Assembly (NCBI GenBank): GCA_037013495.1
Contig: CM072804.1
Location: 33,954,501-34,018,500, forward strand
Direction of reading: 5' to 3'
Length of the DNA: 64,000 nt
DNA from: Hippophae tibetana
Lineage: Eukaryota; Streptophyta; Magnoliopsida; Rosales; Elaeagnaceae
Position 1 is the first letter of the stretch. Each line of letters starts with the position of its first letter. The position numbers and the translations under genes are program-made. The notes beneath the pieces were generated by a model. It was not told the DNA's origin. It searched no databases and saw nothing but the letters and a program-made list of their open reading frames with translations. This document shows positions 46,233 through 58,951 of this stretch, piece by piece.

Positions 46233-47717
46233 TGTGCAATGAATACATAAGTATATGTATCACAATAAGTAATATAATGATAAGAAAAAGTCATTTACAT
46301 GAAAATTATGTTATTCGAAACTAAGTTTTAAAAGTAAAAAGTAAAATTCAATTTTTTATTGTCTTTTGTGTTTTAAGAAAGCAAAGTTAAAAGAACTAAA
46401 AGTAAATAGAAGTAATTAATCAACTCAGAATTGGAAACTAAGAAGATGTATGGGAAAATACTTAGGAATACTTAATCCTTTAATTTTCTAAACATGTGAA
46501 TCATTAAAATCCCCACAATATGATTTCCACTCAATTACATGATCAATTGAATCTAGCTAGCATGTATTCCTCTCTCAAGTAAAGTATACACCATATATTA
46601 ATTAATCTAATCATACTTTCATATCAATTAAATTGCATACTACTCATTAAGTTCATCAACTATCGATCACATACATAAGAATCATACATCTCTATCTTGA
46701 AACTATGATTGTTATTTAATCAAGACAAATAATTAAATAATTTTCTTAAATCTTAATTGCTTATATAGATCAATTGTTGGTCACACAATTAATAACATAA
46801 AATTCATATTGAATAATATAATTAAATTGAAATTATAATTGGGGTAACATATTAGATCATCACATATAGAAAATTGGTTTCACAAGACTCCTAGATTAAT
46901 AAATTAACTAGACATTATTTTGTTCATAAATCTCATATTTTTCAATAAGAAAGACATGAAAATTGATAAAGAAAAGAGAAGAAAAGTTAATACAATCAAT
47001 CTCTTGAATTGTAGCACCAATCTCCTTTTGAATCTCCACCAAAATTGTATCTCCTTTTGAATTTGTTTGTATCTTTCTCTCTTCTTGGCACCAAAAACTG
47101 ATAAAACATTATTATATTTTGGCTCATTAGGATTTTTAAGGAAATTAGGGGGTTTTATTAGGCTCAAATAGAATCCAAACCCTCAAATTAGCTTCAAATC
47201 AAGGGCTAAGATGAAAAAAAGGAAATGAAACAATGTTGACCAATGGGATCGTGACATATGGAATGAGAGAATCACTGGAAAAATCAATGCATGATGCATG
47301 GTGGGGTGGATTGATGATGGACAATGCATGTTGAGTCAGTAGTAGGTGGTATACTATGATTCAAAAATATGAATTGTGTTGTGCTCTGGTGGAATGAATG
47401 GATGAATCATGTGATGACATGTGACATCCTTGTTGACTGGTCGACAAAACTCGAAATAAACATTGTGTTGACAGGTGAAAAGGCCTACATCATCTATACA
47501 TGTGGCATGCTTCAATTGGCTCCCTTGCTTGCATGGCATCCATGTGGTGATGATTGGTCAGCTCCCCTACTTATGTGGTTCCACATGTCCTCCTTTTATC
47601 AATTTTACATTAAAAATTCAAAAAATACCCAAAAAATACATTTTTTACTTATTTGTAATAGAAAACTTATATTGAACATAAAAGTGCACTAATAACTCTA
47701 CTTTCATAGAATCATCA
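46233..47717 (-). repeat. 3' LTR of element C2 (LTR-C)
   Basis: The right end reads GACTTT-like ACTCTACTTTCATAGAATCATCA, the reverse of the LTR-C start. The left end TGTGCAATGAATACATAAG is the reverse of the LTR-C end. The sequence aligns with 50,843-52,165, 60,958-62,404 and the reverse of 39,074-40,578. Confidence 0.78.
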
Positions 47718-47732
47718 CACCCGCAAACTTAA
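47718..47732 (-). promoter_or_regulatory. Polypurine tract of element C2
   Basis: On the minus strand AAGTTTGCGGGTG directly precedes the LTR start TGATGAT. It matches the purine-rich AAGTTTGGGGGTG-type tract of Athila elements with one C. Confidence 0.65.
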
Positions 47733-49500
47733 ATCTTTGTTTGTATTTAAGTAAATCCAAGTCCAACTAGATAAACTAACATGAGTAGTATATTCATAAA
47801 TATATATCTATTAATATATGTGTATTTAGCAAAAACTATCCCCCTCAAAATTCATTCAATTCTATGATAAGAAGGTTCACATATTCATCAATCAATGTTC
47901 CATCAATAAAATGATATGCAAGGTTTTTAGAAAATTGATTTATGTGTGTGTTGCAAACAATATCATCCAATGCACTCATGAAATCAACCTATATGAGTAT
48001 GCTAATCAATTCAATCTAAGAACAAGTTTCATAAGTCTATTTTTCACATTTCTCTTTAAAAATATAAATATGCACTTAGCTAAAGATCAATAAGAGCTTT
48101 ATGTGCTTGTAAAGTAAGGATTATATAAGAGTCGATAAATGAAGACATTTAGGTTCTTTCCATACCTTAGCTTTCTTTTAATTCATCATGCACTTTTTAA
48201 CTTCAATTGAGCTTTGACCTGATATTTTAGTGCATCATATCTTATCATTCTTTTCATATTATTTTATTCCATATCTATTTATAACTTCACAACATCCCCA
48301 AACTTATTTTTAATTTTATTATTTTTTCTTTTAGAGGGATAATTATGTTGTGAGTTTTTTTCTCTTTCTTTTTTTCTTTTGGGTGCATTACATTTCACCT
48401 TACTCTTAGCATAACATATGATTGCATTTTTTTTATACAAGCTAAAGATGCAAGGGTTAAGATAATGCTTATTAGTTAGGCATAAAATGTGGCTTAAAGA
48501 TATGAAAGATTCTTTGTTAGGCTCAAATGGGTGACTAAAGATACTAACAATGATTAGCTTGAAATACTCAATCGATCCAAATAAGGCTTAAATCATCTTT
48601 CTTACAAAATACTATTTATAATTTTGTCTTAAGGGATGATAAAATAGATTCTAAAACATAATAGATCTCATCAACTTGCATAACTCACCACTAATTATCT
48701 TTCAATAAGAACACAAAAATCAATCATGAATATGTGCATAAAATTTTAAACCAATTCAATCAAAATTAGCAAGCATATCACATGATTAATGTAAGTATCT
48801 TAATGAGTATATTACATTCCTTACGTTAGTCATGACAACTAATTTTTTTCATCAGGTTCATACGTTTCTCAACAAGCATGCATATATTTAGTTTTCATAT
48901 ATTTATCAATTTCTACACAATTCAAGATTAAAAACATCCTAAAAATAAAACAAATTCCTAAAAATTGGAAACGTATACTAAATACAAAAGTAGATAATTC
49001 ATTCCCCCTAAACTTAAATTGTACATTGGCCCCAAGGTACACATACAAATATGAAAAATTAAAAAGAAAGAAAACTCCCTTAGCCTTTGCACACCACATC
49101 TGTTGTTAAAACTATTAAACTATTGCGTCATTGCTCTCCACATTTATTCACCTAAAAAAAATATAAGTAAAATAACAATGGGTTGCCTATCAACTAGTGT
49201 CATATTTAACGTCCTTGACTAGATGGTCATATCAACTCCTAAAGTACATCTCTCTGTATCCAATTACTATTGAGTTTTCCCAGAAACAGTTTAAGTCTCG
49301 AATTGTTCAATAATACTTTATGTTTCGGTTTAAAAAATAGTGCCCAATTATTTTTTGATGCCATATTTTTGTTTTATTTTTGTAATTTTTGGCATTCTTA
49401 TAAGCACTCCACCGTAGCTCATCTAATTTATGTATTTGTAGTATATTTTCACCTGTCTATTGAACTCTTCTCTTGGGCTTGTGATTATTATAGTTATTTA
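47733..49500. other. Internal non-coding region of element C2
   Basis: No pol domain is readable here. Low-complexity AT-rich stretches and short chance frames fill the region. On the minus strand the words near 49,010-49,050 (ACCTTGGGGCCAATGTACAA) resemble the spacer that follows Athila pol. Confidence 0.45.
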
Positions 49501-50680
49501 AAACCAAATGGTGGAAATGATTGATGGTTGAATTGATCACCACTTTGATTATTGTTATTACTACAAGAGAAGTTTGGATGTTGTCTCCATCTTGGGTTAT
49601 ATATGATCAAGTATGGATTATTGTTTCAGTTCACAATACCATCATAACATGCCAATTTATTATTATTTAAGCAATTATAAAAAAATGAGCTCCACAACAA
49701 AAGGCACAGAACATCCCTAAATCTTGGACCTAATTTATACTCAACGACGAGTTTTAAGCCTTCAAAAAATTCACCAAAGATAGCACTTAAGATGTTAGTG
49801 TCGTGATATCATTTACCTCATGCACTCTAGCTATTCTTCTTGTGACTATCATTCTGTCCATTGTCTATTGGTAATTATTGCTATCCATTTTCTCAACTAA
49901 ATCATAAGCTTGATTGTAAGATTTGGCTAGCAAATCTCCATTAGCGAATGCATTAATAATGGTTCTTGTTTGAGCATTGAAACCATTGTCAAAACTCTCC
50001 ATTTGGATCCAATAAGGAATAGCATAGTGATGACACTTTCTTAGCAATTCTTTGAATCTTTTCCATGCTTCATATAAATATTTCCCTTCATATTACTGGT
50101 AGAAGGTGATACCATTCCTAAGCTTGGAATTCATTATTGGTGGGAAGCATTCCATCAAGAATTTCTTTGCCAAATCATTCCAAGTTGTAATGAAATTACG
50201 TGAAAAAGAGTTTAGTCAAGTTTGAGCATGATCTTGCAAAGAGTAATGGAATAATCTTAGCCTAAATGTCTATTCGACCATACCATTTAATTGAATGAAT
50301 CTCCAACTTCAATAAACAATTAGAGATGTAAATGAGAATTCTCTCTTAGTAATCCGTTGAATTGTCCAACTATTTGTGACATTTGAAACATCATCGACTT
50401 TGATTCAAATTGATTAGCTTAAATGTCTGGCCTTGTAATAATTAGATTCAACCCTTCCAACATAGGTAATGCATATTCATTCATAGCTATGTCCCTATCA
50501 TCCATTAAAGGTACCTGTATGTTCAAATTTAGCTCATTATTGTTTATTTTTAATGGATTAGTCATTTCTTTCACTTGGGTGACAACTTGTTGTTTCCTTA
50601 TTGATCTCAAAGTACACTCGATTTTAGGATTTAAAGGCAAAATTTCTCCTTTATGTACTCTACTCATGCTATAGAGCCAA
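49500..50680 (-). pseudogene. Athila-like gag of element C2, broken
   Basis: Minus-strand readings include MSRVHKGEILPLNPKIECTL (50,667 onward), SFDNGFNAQTRTIINAFANG and LLAKSYNQAYDLVEKMDSNN (50,000-49,870), then VHEVNDITTLT and a Cys-rich MFCAFCCGAHFFINC with NNNPYLIIYNP. These are the order and words of Athila gag. Stops interrupt it at many points. Confidence 0.78.
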
Positions 50681-50804
50681 ATATATTTTTAATAGACTAA
50701 AGTGATGTCAAAAAATAAAAATAAATAAATTAAAATTACAAAAAATAAATAAATAAAAATAACTAAAATAAAATACAATAAGAATTAATTTCTAATGTTT
50801 ATAA

Positions 50805-50822
50805 TCCCCAACAATGACACCA
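50805..50822 (-). promoter_or_regulatory. Primer-binding site of element C2
   Basis: The minus strand reads TGGTGTCATTGTTGGGGA, a transition-mutated form of the Athila site TGGCGCCGTTGCCGGGGA. All changes are C to T or G to A type, as expected from decay of methylated cytosines. Confidence 0.7.
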
Positions 50823-50842
50823 AAAACTTGATCAATACCAAT

Positions 50843-52165
50843 TGTGAGAAATGAATACACAAGTATAGATATTACAATAAATAATATAATGATAAGAAAA
50901 AATCGTTTTCACGGAGATTATGTTATTAAAAAAAATTAACTAAAAAGTAAGATCAATTGTATGTTATTTTTTTGTGTTTTAAGAAAGCAAAGTTAAAAGA
51001 ACTAAAAATAAATAGAAGTAATTAATTAACTCAGAATTGGCAGCTAAGAAGATGTATGGGAAAATATTTAAGAATACTTAATCCTTTAATTTTCTAAACA
51101 TGTGAATTACTAAAATCCTCTCACTATAATTACCAATAAATTACATGATCAATTGAATCTAACCTAGCTTATATTTATTTCTCAAATAAACTACACAACA
51201 TATAATAATTAATTTAATCACACTCTTATGTCAATTAAATTGTATACTACTCATTAAGTTTGTCAATTATGGATCATATACATAATAATCATACATCTCT
51301 ACTTTGAAACTATGCATGTTATTTAATCAAGACATGCAAACAATTAAATAAATTTTTTAAATCTATTAATTACCTCTATGGATCAATTGTTGGCCACACA
51401 ATTAATAACATAAAAATCATATTAAATAATATAATTAAATTGAAATTATAATTGGGGTAACATGTTAGATCATCACATGTAGAAAATTGGGTTCACAAGA
51501 CCCCTAGACTAATAAATTAGCTAGACATGATTTTGTTCATAAATCTCATATTTTTCATTAAGAAAGATGTGAAAATTGATAAAGAAAGGAGAAGAAGAAT
51601 AGATACAATTAATCTCTTCAATTGTAGAACCAATCTCTTATTGAATTTTCACCAAAATTGTATCTTATTTTTATTTTTGTATTTTTCTCTCTTCTTAGAT
51701 CTAAAAATTGATAAAAACCAATATGTAATTTTTGGCTCATTAGGGTTTATGGATCAATAAGGGGTTAAATTAGGCTTAGGTTGAATTTAAACCATCATAT
51801 CAACTTCATATCACTAGACAAATCAATACGCGATGTGTGGTGGGGAAAAATGGTCATGGTCGTTGCGTGCAAAATTAGTAGCGCATGACATGCAATGATT
51901 TACATATACAGATTGCATGGCTACACATGACATGTATTGCATGGAGGTACATGGAACAATTAAACAGATCCTGTGACGACACATAGCATGCTTGTTGATC
52001 GCTCGATAAAACTTGAAATGAATGTCGTGTCGAGAAGTGACAAGGCCTACATAAACTATACACCCAACATGCTCTAATTGGCTCCCTTGATTACGTGCAA
52101 TCCATATGGTGAAAAAAGTACTACTTATTGAATGAAATGAATAAATATTAAGCAAAACAATGTAC
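50843..52165 (-). repeat. 5' LTR of element C2 (LTR-C)
   Basis: The left end (TGTGAGAAATGAATACACAAG) is the reverse of the LTR-C end. The copy can be followed to AATATTAAGCAAAACAATGTAC at about 52,150. The last 30 or so bases with the GAGTCATCA motif are not recognisable. Confidence 0.72.
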
Positions 52166-52169
52166 TGTT

Positions 52170-53804
52170 AAATATCTTTTTTCTTGTGATTTATACTAGC
52201 TAGACACACATTTCCTGTCATATAGTGAGATACATCAAGTCTAAAGAGCTACCATTATCAATTAGGACTCTTCTTATTTCACAGCCTACCACATGTACAA
52301 TAATGACTAGATGATTGTCATGCAATGGGTGTATCTCACCTCTATCAAAGATGATAGGGTGGTTAGATCTTGGTTTAACATTTTACACAAAATGTGGAAT
52401 ACCGTAGCCTTCCTTACCATGTCTCTTTCCTAAATTTATTGATAAACTAGACATGTTAGGTCCTTCGTGAATGGTGTGTACAATTCTCACATTTATGTCA
52501 GGCACTCTGAGCTATGCTTCCCATATCATGAAAAGTTTAGGGTGATCACCTTTCTCATAAAATGGGTTTCCTCTCATTTCTATGATGGGGTCTTTATTGA
52601 CAAATTCCCTTAAGTGGCCTCTAGATAGTAGTAACTTTATCTCACATTGGAGGTGTCTGCAATCACTCATCTAGTGTCCTATGTCTTTGTGAAAAGAAAA
52701 GTATCTTGTGTGGTCTATATTTGGGCTTCACATCCAAGGCAACCCCCATGGGCCTACACATCTAACCCCTCTAGCCTTTTGTGAGTGATTAGAGGTTGAA
52801 CAAGTCTCTCCTGATTAGAAGTTAGTTTTGCTTCCATTACAATTTTCTTCTCTTTTAGGTTCTTTTGAACATGAGATTTTTCTACTAACTCTATCTCCAA
52901 GTTTACAAATTTTTGGGCCTTTATATACATGGCCTCTAAAGATCTGGGTTTCATTTTAGTTAGCTCCACAAGTAGTCCATAATTTTTAATTACTTCTTTT
53001 TGAAGTGCTTCTATGGAAATGGAACTAGGCCACCTAAATTTTGCAATTTTTTTTGCATTAAATCAATTTATATTTCTCTACAACTTCCTTAGGACTTTGA
53101 ACGATGAAAAATAAGTGATGAGCCTCCTTCTTAACAATTTTATGACTAACATAATGAATAACCAATGCTTTTATCAATTCTCCAAAATTTGAAATACTCC
53201 TAACAAGAAGATCATTAAACCAATTTTAAGCATTGTCCTACAATGTTGAGATAAATTCTTTAAACAACATTACTTCCTTTATATTTTTATTTAGCCACAT
53301 AGAAGCCATTGAGTGCTTAAAATATAGAACATAGGCCAATGGATATTTTGTTCAACAATATAACGTGCAACGATGTATGACAAATTTCCTCGATGGTATT
53401 GCCATTTCAATATTATCGCTAATAAGTGATGTGACAAGCTAGCTACACATTTATTAAATGTCATATTGGACCTTCCCTATCTTTTACTCTTTGATATCAT
53501 ATTCTACTTTCTTCATCCTAGCTTCCACCTCGAGCATGGCCTCAATGAGCCCTGCCTATTGAACTTCTGGGTTGGTAGCATTCCAAGCTAGTACAATCTC
53601 TAGTACATTGTTCCTGGCTAGGGGGATGGCCTCTTCAAAGTTTTTACCCTCTTTACTATCCAAACCGTTATTTGGTACTCCAATTCCAGTCTAGGTTTTC
53701 AGGCTTCTTCTAGGAGTGCTTGGTATGCCAAAAGTTTCCTTAAATTTTTGGTTATCGTACTGGATTTGGAGCATATCATATTGTATAAATTCTAATTATA
53801 ATTG
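52170..53804 (-). pseudogene. Tat-like gag and protease start of element D
   Basis: Protease start: HPLHDNHLVIIVHVVGCEIR and RVLIDNGSSLDLMYLT (about 52,345-52,215), with the active-site Asp in IDNGSS intact. Gag: KALVIHYVSHKIVKKEAHHL and FFIVQSPKEVVEKYK (53,190-53,070), preceded by PLAYVLYFKHSMASMWLNKN. A 71-codon frame at 52,969-52,754 (MELTKMKPRSLEAMYIKAQK) lies between them. Many stops are present. Confidence 0.75.
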
Positions 53805-56451
53805 CACTACTACAAAAAGCACATATGGCCTTGGTTTTTAACCATGACGGTAGGCCTATGACCACAGTTATAAGAACTGATGTCTAAGTGAGAGAGACTA
53901 TAGACTGTTACCTATGGTCTTGGTTTTTTAACGGAGGCCATAGGATATGCATAAATTAAAAAAAATACAATTATAAATTACAATATTAAAAATCGATATA
54001 AATTACAATAAATTTATTAATTACAATATTAAAAATCATATTATATTAAAATTATAATTATAATTACATTTGAGATTTTATTATACACTAAAACATAATA
54101 AAACCTTATTATTACAAATTGATTTTTTACTATTAATTACAAGCATTTATAAGTGTATAAACTCACTATTTACTATTAGTGTGCTGGTGTTGGTATGCTA
54201 GGGTGTTGGGGCTGGTGTTGGTGCGCTTGGTACCTAGTGCATTGGTGCACCTACTGTATGACTCTCATATTCCCTTTGAAAACTTAGAGCTCTGTGTTCA
54301 AATTATAAAGAATCAATATGGTAATCAAGTAATAACTCAAATATAATATAATCACACTTTTTGACAAGTATAAAAATAATTATGTAATTGTTAAAGGGTC
54401 TACCTCAAATACCAAATTTTAATAGTGCCATCCTCATAATATTCCTACAATAAATGCACAAAAAATAGAGTAAAAATAAAAATAAAAACTATGTGGCAAA
54501 TAAACTACTGGGAGATAGATAAGGCAGGTTTGAAACATTTTGTCACTAACTCCTAGCATGCCCAACATTCAGGCCTCATAAGACTGTACATTTTATATTA
54601 AAACAAAACAAACAATTATACATTTATGACTCTTCCTTAGCATCTGAGAAGCTCAAAGAAGTGCAAACTATTAGGAATTATGCACCAATAGTTATTACAG
54701 ACCAGTTTCTTAGGATAGATCAAGATCTGTGTTCCACAGACACATACATCCATGTATATAAGCAAGTTACCTATACACAAATATGTGTAGAAAAGACATC
54801 ATATTATAGAAATGGTGCATGTTGAAGGCATATTGCATGCATATGTGGGGCATAAATAGTAGCATTATAACCTATAGGTTAGGGGTTGTCATCATAAGCA
54901 CGTTGTTTGAGAAATATACAACAATAAGAATAAGAATGGTTAAAAAAAATGAAAAATTAAATTTAAGAATAAAATCTAACTCATGAGAGAGGAATAATGA
55001 ATCACTAACCAGGTTCACTAAGCAGACGTTGAGTTTTCTAGAAGTGGAAGAAACAAAAATGATCAGAATAGTAACAAATTCGAAAAGGCAAATATCAAGC
55101 CAACAAAAGGTGTGCTGGTGTGCCTAGTGGCTGGTGAAGGTTGAAAACATATAAAACATATCATATCTACATCAAAAGAAAACAATAAATGGGCATAGTA
55201 GCAGCTTGTATAGAAATAAATTTCCTTCTTGTTATGGCCTTCTTAGTTGTGCTATTTGTTTTTCCCATTTCTACGAGTTCAAGTGGCAATTATGTAATTG
55301 GATATGCTTGCAATTATGATAGGTTATACCTGAAATTTAGCACAAAAATGATCATAGTTTGTTAATCATAAAATATAACATATTTAAACTAAAAAATGAA
55401 CTCAATTCCAAAAAAGAAAATCATCACAGATTTTAGCCAAACTGTCAATCTTTTAGCAAAAAATTAACATAGTTTTGAACAGGAAAATATGACATATTTG
55501 GACCAAAATTTTATCTCATCTTTAATCCCAAAAAAAATCATTATTTTAAACCAAATTTATCATAGTTTTTTTAGCAAAAACAATTTTAGTTCCAAGCCAA
55601 AAAAACCAACATTTATATCATATTTTTACACGAAAATTGTCACAATTTTAGCCAAAATTTTATCCCAACTTCAACATGAAAATCATAACAGTTTCAAAAA
55701 ATAAAGTATCATAATTTCAGCAAGAAAATGTCATAGTTTGGAACAGGAAAATTATCAAGAAAACTATCACAGTTTGAAAGTAATTTAAAGCTTAACTTCT
55801 TACTTTGATAGCAAAAGCACTCTTTCTTCGTGTGATGCAAATAAAAAATTCTCCCCTAGTTAATACTTGTATCAGTATCAACATCAGTCCCTAGGTACCA
55901 TGGACCAGCACACCAGCACCAACACCAATACCAGTGCAATGCACTAGCACCAGTACTAACACCAGCGTACTAGCTACTAGTGACCAACAAACCAATGAAC
56001 CAGTGAACCAACAAGCTATCGAATAGTGACCAGCGAACCAGGGAGCTGGGAAGAGGAAGAAGAGAGAGGAAGAGGCTACGAGATGGGAAGAGGAAGAAGA
56101 TCAAGAAGGGAAGAAAAAATTTAGACATGGAAAAATGAATATAGAAAATAAAGCAGTTGGGAGATATATAATAGAAAATAAAGCTGGGAAACTGTATGGA
56201 AAAAAGAAAAAAAGAAAACAAAGGGATAAGGAAAAAAAGAAAGAAAAAGATAGAGAGGGAGAAGAAAAATAAAAGATTAAAAATGAAAAAAATTGATATA
56301 ACTTATGGCCATGGTTATTGATAAAAACAGAGGCCATAGACATACCCTATAACCTCGGTTTTTATTAAACCGTCACTAGAACTCTATGGGCTTGGTTTTT
56401 AAAAAACCCAACGCTATAGGTCTAAGACCATATGTATGTATTATAATAGTG
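53805..56451. mobile_element. Non-autonomous CACTA transposon in element D
   Basis: The element begins CACTACTACAAAAAGCACATATGG and ends CCATATGTATGTATTATAATAGTG, so the termini are inverted CACTA and TAGTG. Subterminal repeats of ATGGCCTTGGTTTTTAA and GAGGCCATAG type occur several times in both orientations at both ends (53,828-53,953 and 56,302-56,430). Flanks are ATTG and TTAA, so a 3-bp duplication is only two of three. No transposase frame is visible. It splits the gag of element D, whose reading resumes on the other side. Confidence 0.87.
55330..55770. repeat. Degenerate short-period repeats inside CACTA
   Basis: Loose units of about 20-25 bases repeat words such as AAAATTATCATAGTTT, AAAATCATCACAG and CCAAAATTTTATC. 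The spacing is irregular. The block lies between the centre and the right subterminal repeats and has no coding frame I trust. Confidence 0.55.
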
Positions 56452-56876
56452 TTAAATGGCCTCAAGTATGGTCGACCATAAAGGGTCGATGAGAGAGGAG
56501 TGAGTTCTATATTAAAATGGATGCTTGTCACAATATGGTGTTCTGTGTGTTCCTCATTCAATTTTAAGCTATTCTCCCAATTAGGGGTCATAACCTAGGG
56601 TTTTAGTTGTCTGAATGGTCTCTAAGTTTCCAACTATTAGGTGGACGTGGTGCCATTTTGGCTTTCGGGCTCGATTTCCTTGTATCTTGGTGGAAATATC
56701 TTAAATGAGTTAGGATTCCTTGCAAGTTGGGTGATAAGATGTTAAGTAGGATATAATTATTTGTAAATTGGGTAAGAATTCTTTCAATGAAACAAAATTA
56801 TCCCATTTCAGACTCACTCTCTATAATTTTTTAAACTTTGAAGTCCAAATGTTATTCTTTGACTAGAAAATCGTGA
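56452..56876 (-). pseudogene. Start of Tat-like gag of element D
   Basis: The minus-strand reading MTPNWENSLKLNEEHTEHHI followed by YGRPYLRPFNTIIIHTYG lies next to the primer site. The last part of that frame enters the CACTA end. It is the region before the gag part at 53,804. Confidence 0.6.
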
Positions 56877-56894
56877 AGTTCCACGGTGGGTGCC
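56877..56894 (-). promoter_or_regulatory. Primer-binding site of element D
   Basis: The minus strand reads TGGCACCCACCGTGGAAC. Plant Tat-type elements use TGGCGCCCACCGTGGGG-like sites, so one G to A and an end change separate them. Confidence 0.7.
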
Positions 56895-56898
56895 AAAA

Positions 56899-57183
56899 TA
56901 TTTGAAAGTAAATCCTATGGGGGTTACAATGTATAGGGTTCCAAAATCTTTAAATGACTCAAACCATCTCCTATTTATACTACAAGCCATGTCCATATGG
57001 CCAGACCTGGTTACCCTAGGCGCATGACTAGGGTTCATAATGAGCCATATGTATAATTATTAGTCTAACACGGTTCTAAGGGCTAGTAATAGTAGTTAGA
57101 CTTGTTGACACTAGCTGAATGATGTAAACTGGGGTGTGTTTCATTGGTCTTGTTCTCTAGGCTATGGGTTAAGATTATCGATC
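56899..57183 (-). repeat. Presumed 5' LTR of element D
   Basis: The stretch lies directly outside the primer-binding site, from about 56,899 to GATCA at 57,183, where the minus strand would start TGATCGATAATC. There is no second copy in the window to confirm its ends. It abuts LTR-B at 57,195. Confidence 0.5.
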
Positions 57184-57194
57184 ATGATGACGAT

Positions 57195-58951
57195 TGATGG
57201 GTGCTTAAAAAGCACTAAAATTACCATGATTTAATGTACTTTAATTGATTAAATTGATTTATATTTGTATGATTTTATTATATTTTATATAAATTTTTAT
57301 TTTTAGAACCACATGTATTTTTATTATTTTTAAGGTATTTTCACTCCAAAAATAATTTAAAGACTCAAAGAAAAAAATATTGGATGCAATACATCACAAT
57401 ATTCAAAGTGTAGTATCCATTTATTATACAAATAAGTGAGAAAAAAATGAGAAAAACTAAAAAAAATGAAAAAATGGACAAAACTTTGCAGTCAAACGTA
57501 TACCATGTCGAGCCCAAAACACATCCACTGACTCTCGTACCTGCCCGTGCACTCCAACGCATGTCATACCGAGATCCATGCCTTTGTTTGCGCCTATCTA
57601 TTGGCACCAGTGCCCAACTGTACGTATCTAGAATCAATTTCAAGATATTTTTCTATTTTTTTTAACATTTTCCTCATCTATAAAATGACCATTTCCCCCA
57701 TCTTAAAAAAACACACAATTTTTTCAACTCTTTCTCTCTCTACCTTTCTTTCTCTAGAAAGTTTTCTTAGTGTTTTTAGCTTTTAGTTTTAAATTTCTTC
57801 TATTTTTTAGAAGAACTAGCTATACTTTTGTAGATTTCTAGTTTTTGATTCAATAATCAGAATCCATTTGGAGGTTTTCGAGGAACAGAATAGTATCAAA
57901 ATTTTGTAAATATTCTTTGCATAATTTGAAAATGAATTATTTAAAGTTATTTTTTTATATTTTATTCTTATATGTTATGTTTAATTTTTTTGTGATTGAA
58001 TTGAACATTGATGACTATTTATAAATATGATATAATAATAACGTTGTTATGCTTGTGAAATATTAAATAGGTAAAACATTTATATAAAATAAATTGATTT
58101 TATTTTTATTCAAGATTTATATTAAGAATGTTAAAGGGAAATATATTATTTTTCATTACAAACTTAAATTTGAAAATTAGATCTTAAGGTTTAATTACTA
58201 GGTTTGATTTAGAATATTGTTATTTTATTTGTTGGTACAATCGTTTCGTAGTTAGAATGAAGCTCTATTTCAAAAGTATTTTATAAGAACTATTATTCGA
58301 AAATATATTGACAACATATTTTCATTAATGATTTTAAAACTTGAAAGTTAGTACTGAGATAATTAAAATCCTAGGTTTAATTTTGACACCCGGAATAAAG
58401 TCTAATTAAGTAACTCTACCTAAAGTTGTGATTAGATTGTTTGCTATTTTCTTAGAAATAAAGCTAAAATTGAATACTTAATTAATAAATAGGCACCGCC
58501 TAAAGATATTAGTTAATTAATATTAAATAAAAGAATTTGGGTCGCACCTGAGGACATTTTTATACCAAAAAGAGAAAATTAACAAATATCAATTTATATC
58601 TTTAATAACCTAAATAATATGAGTAAACATAATTAACTTAATTATTATATCTATAAATACTACACTGTTATGAATAATAAAAAATTGCCTTATTGTTTAT
58701 TGAATCCATATATATGTTTATTTTTTATGTTATTAGATTAGAAAACAAAAACTAAAATATTGTGACAGAATGTTTAAGATTTTTTTTATTTTAAAAAGTG
58801 AATAATAAATTAAAAACCACATATATTTCTTCCTTATATCGATCTTGGGAATATACTTTCATTTTTATAAAATGATTTGTGCACTTGCAAGAGTTTTACA
58901 AATATAAAACCAAAGTATTTGCAAGATTGGCATTGCTGATTTTGTTCATTA
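57195..58951 (+). repeat. Complete LTR-B copy
   Basis: The LTR starts TGATGGGTGCTTAAAAAGC, as at 13,377 (TGATGAGTACTTAAAAATC), and ends TTTGTTCATTA just before a primer site. A TATAAAA box lies at 57,679-57,685, followed by a TTTCTCTCTC run. The GC-rich block (57,500-57,620) in front is likely U3. Confidence 0.78.

Larger units (their letters stand above)
46233..52165 (-). mobile_element. Athila-like element nested in the Tat protease (C2)
   Basis: On the minus strand the element has a 5' LTR (about 52,165-50,843), a primer-binding site (50,822-50,805), gag (50,680-49,500), an internal region without pol, a polypurine tract and a 3' LTR (47,717-46,233). It sits between the two halves of the Tat-like protease of element D. 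The outer end of the 5' LTR has diverged and the target duplication could not be set. Pol is missing, so it is a deletion derivative. Confidence 0.82.
41906..57183 (-). mobile_element. Tat-like Ty3/gypsy element on the minus strand, twice interrupted (element D)
   Basis: Read from right to left it shows an LTR-like end (about 57,183-56,899), a primer-binding site, a gag start (56,876-56,452), gag again (53,804-52,750), protease (52,400-52,170 and 46,232-45,950), reverse transcriptase (45,670-45,119), RNase H (44,445-44,206), integrase (43,907-42,916) and 191-bp repeats. Two insertions account for the gaps: the CACTA element at 53,805-56,451 and the Athila-like element at 46,233 to about 52,165. 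No left LTR was found. Stops and frameshifts affect every domain. Confidence 0.82.
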
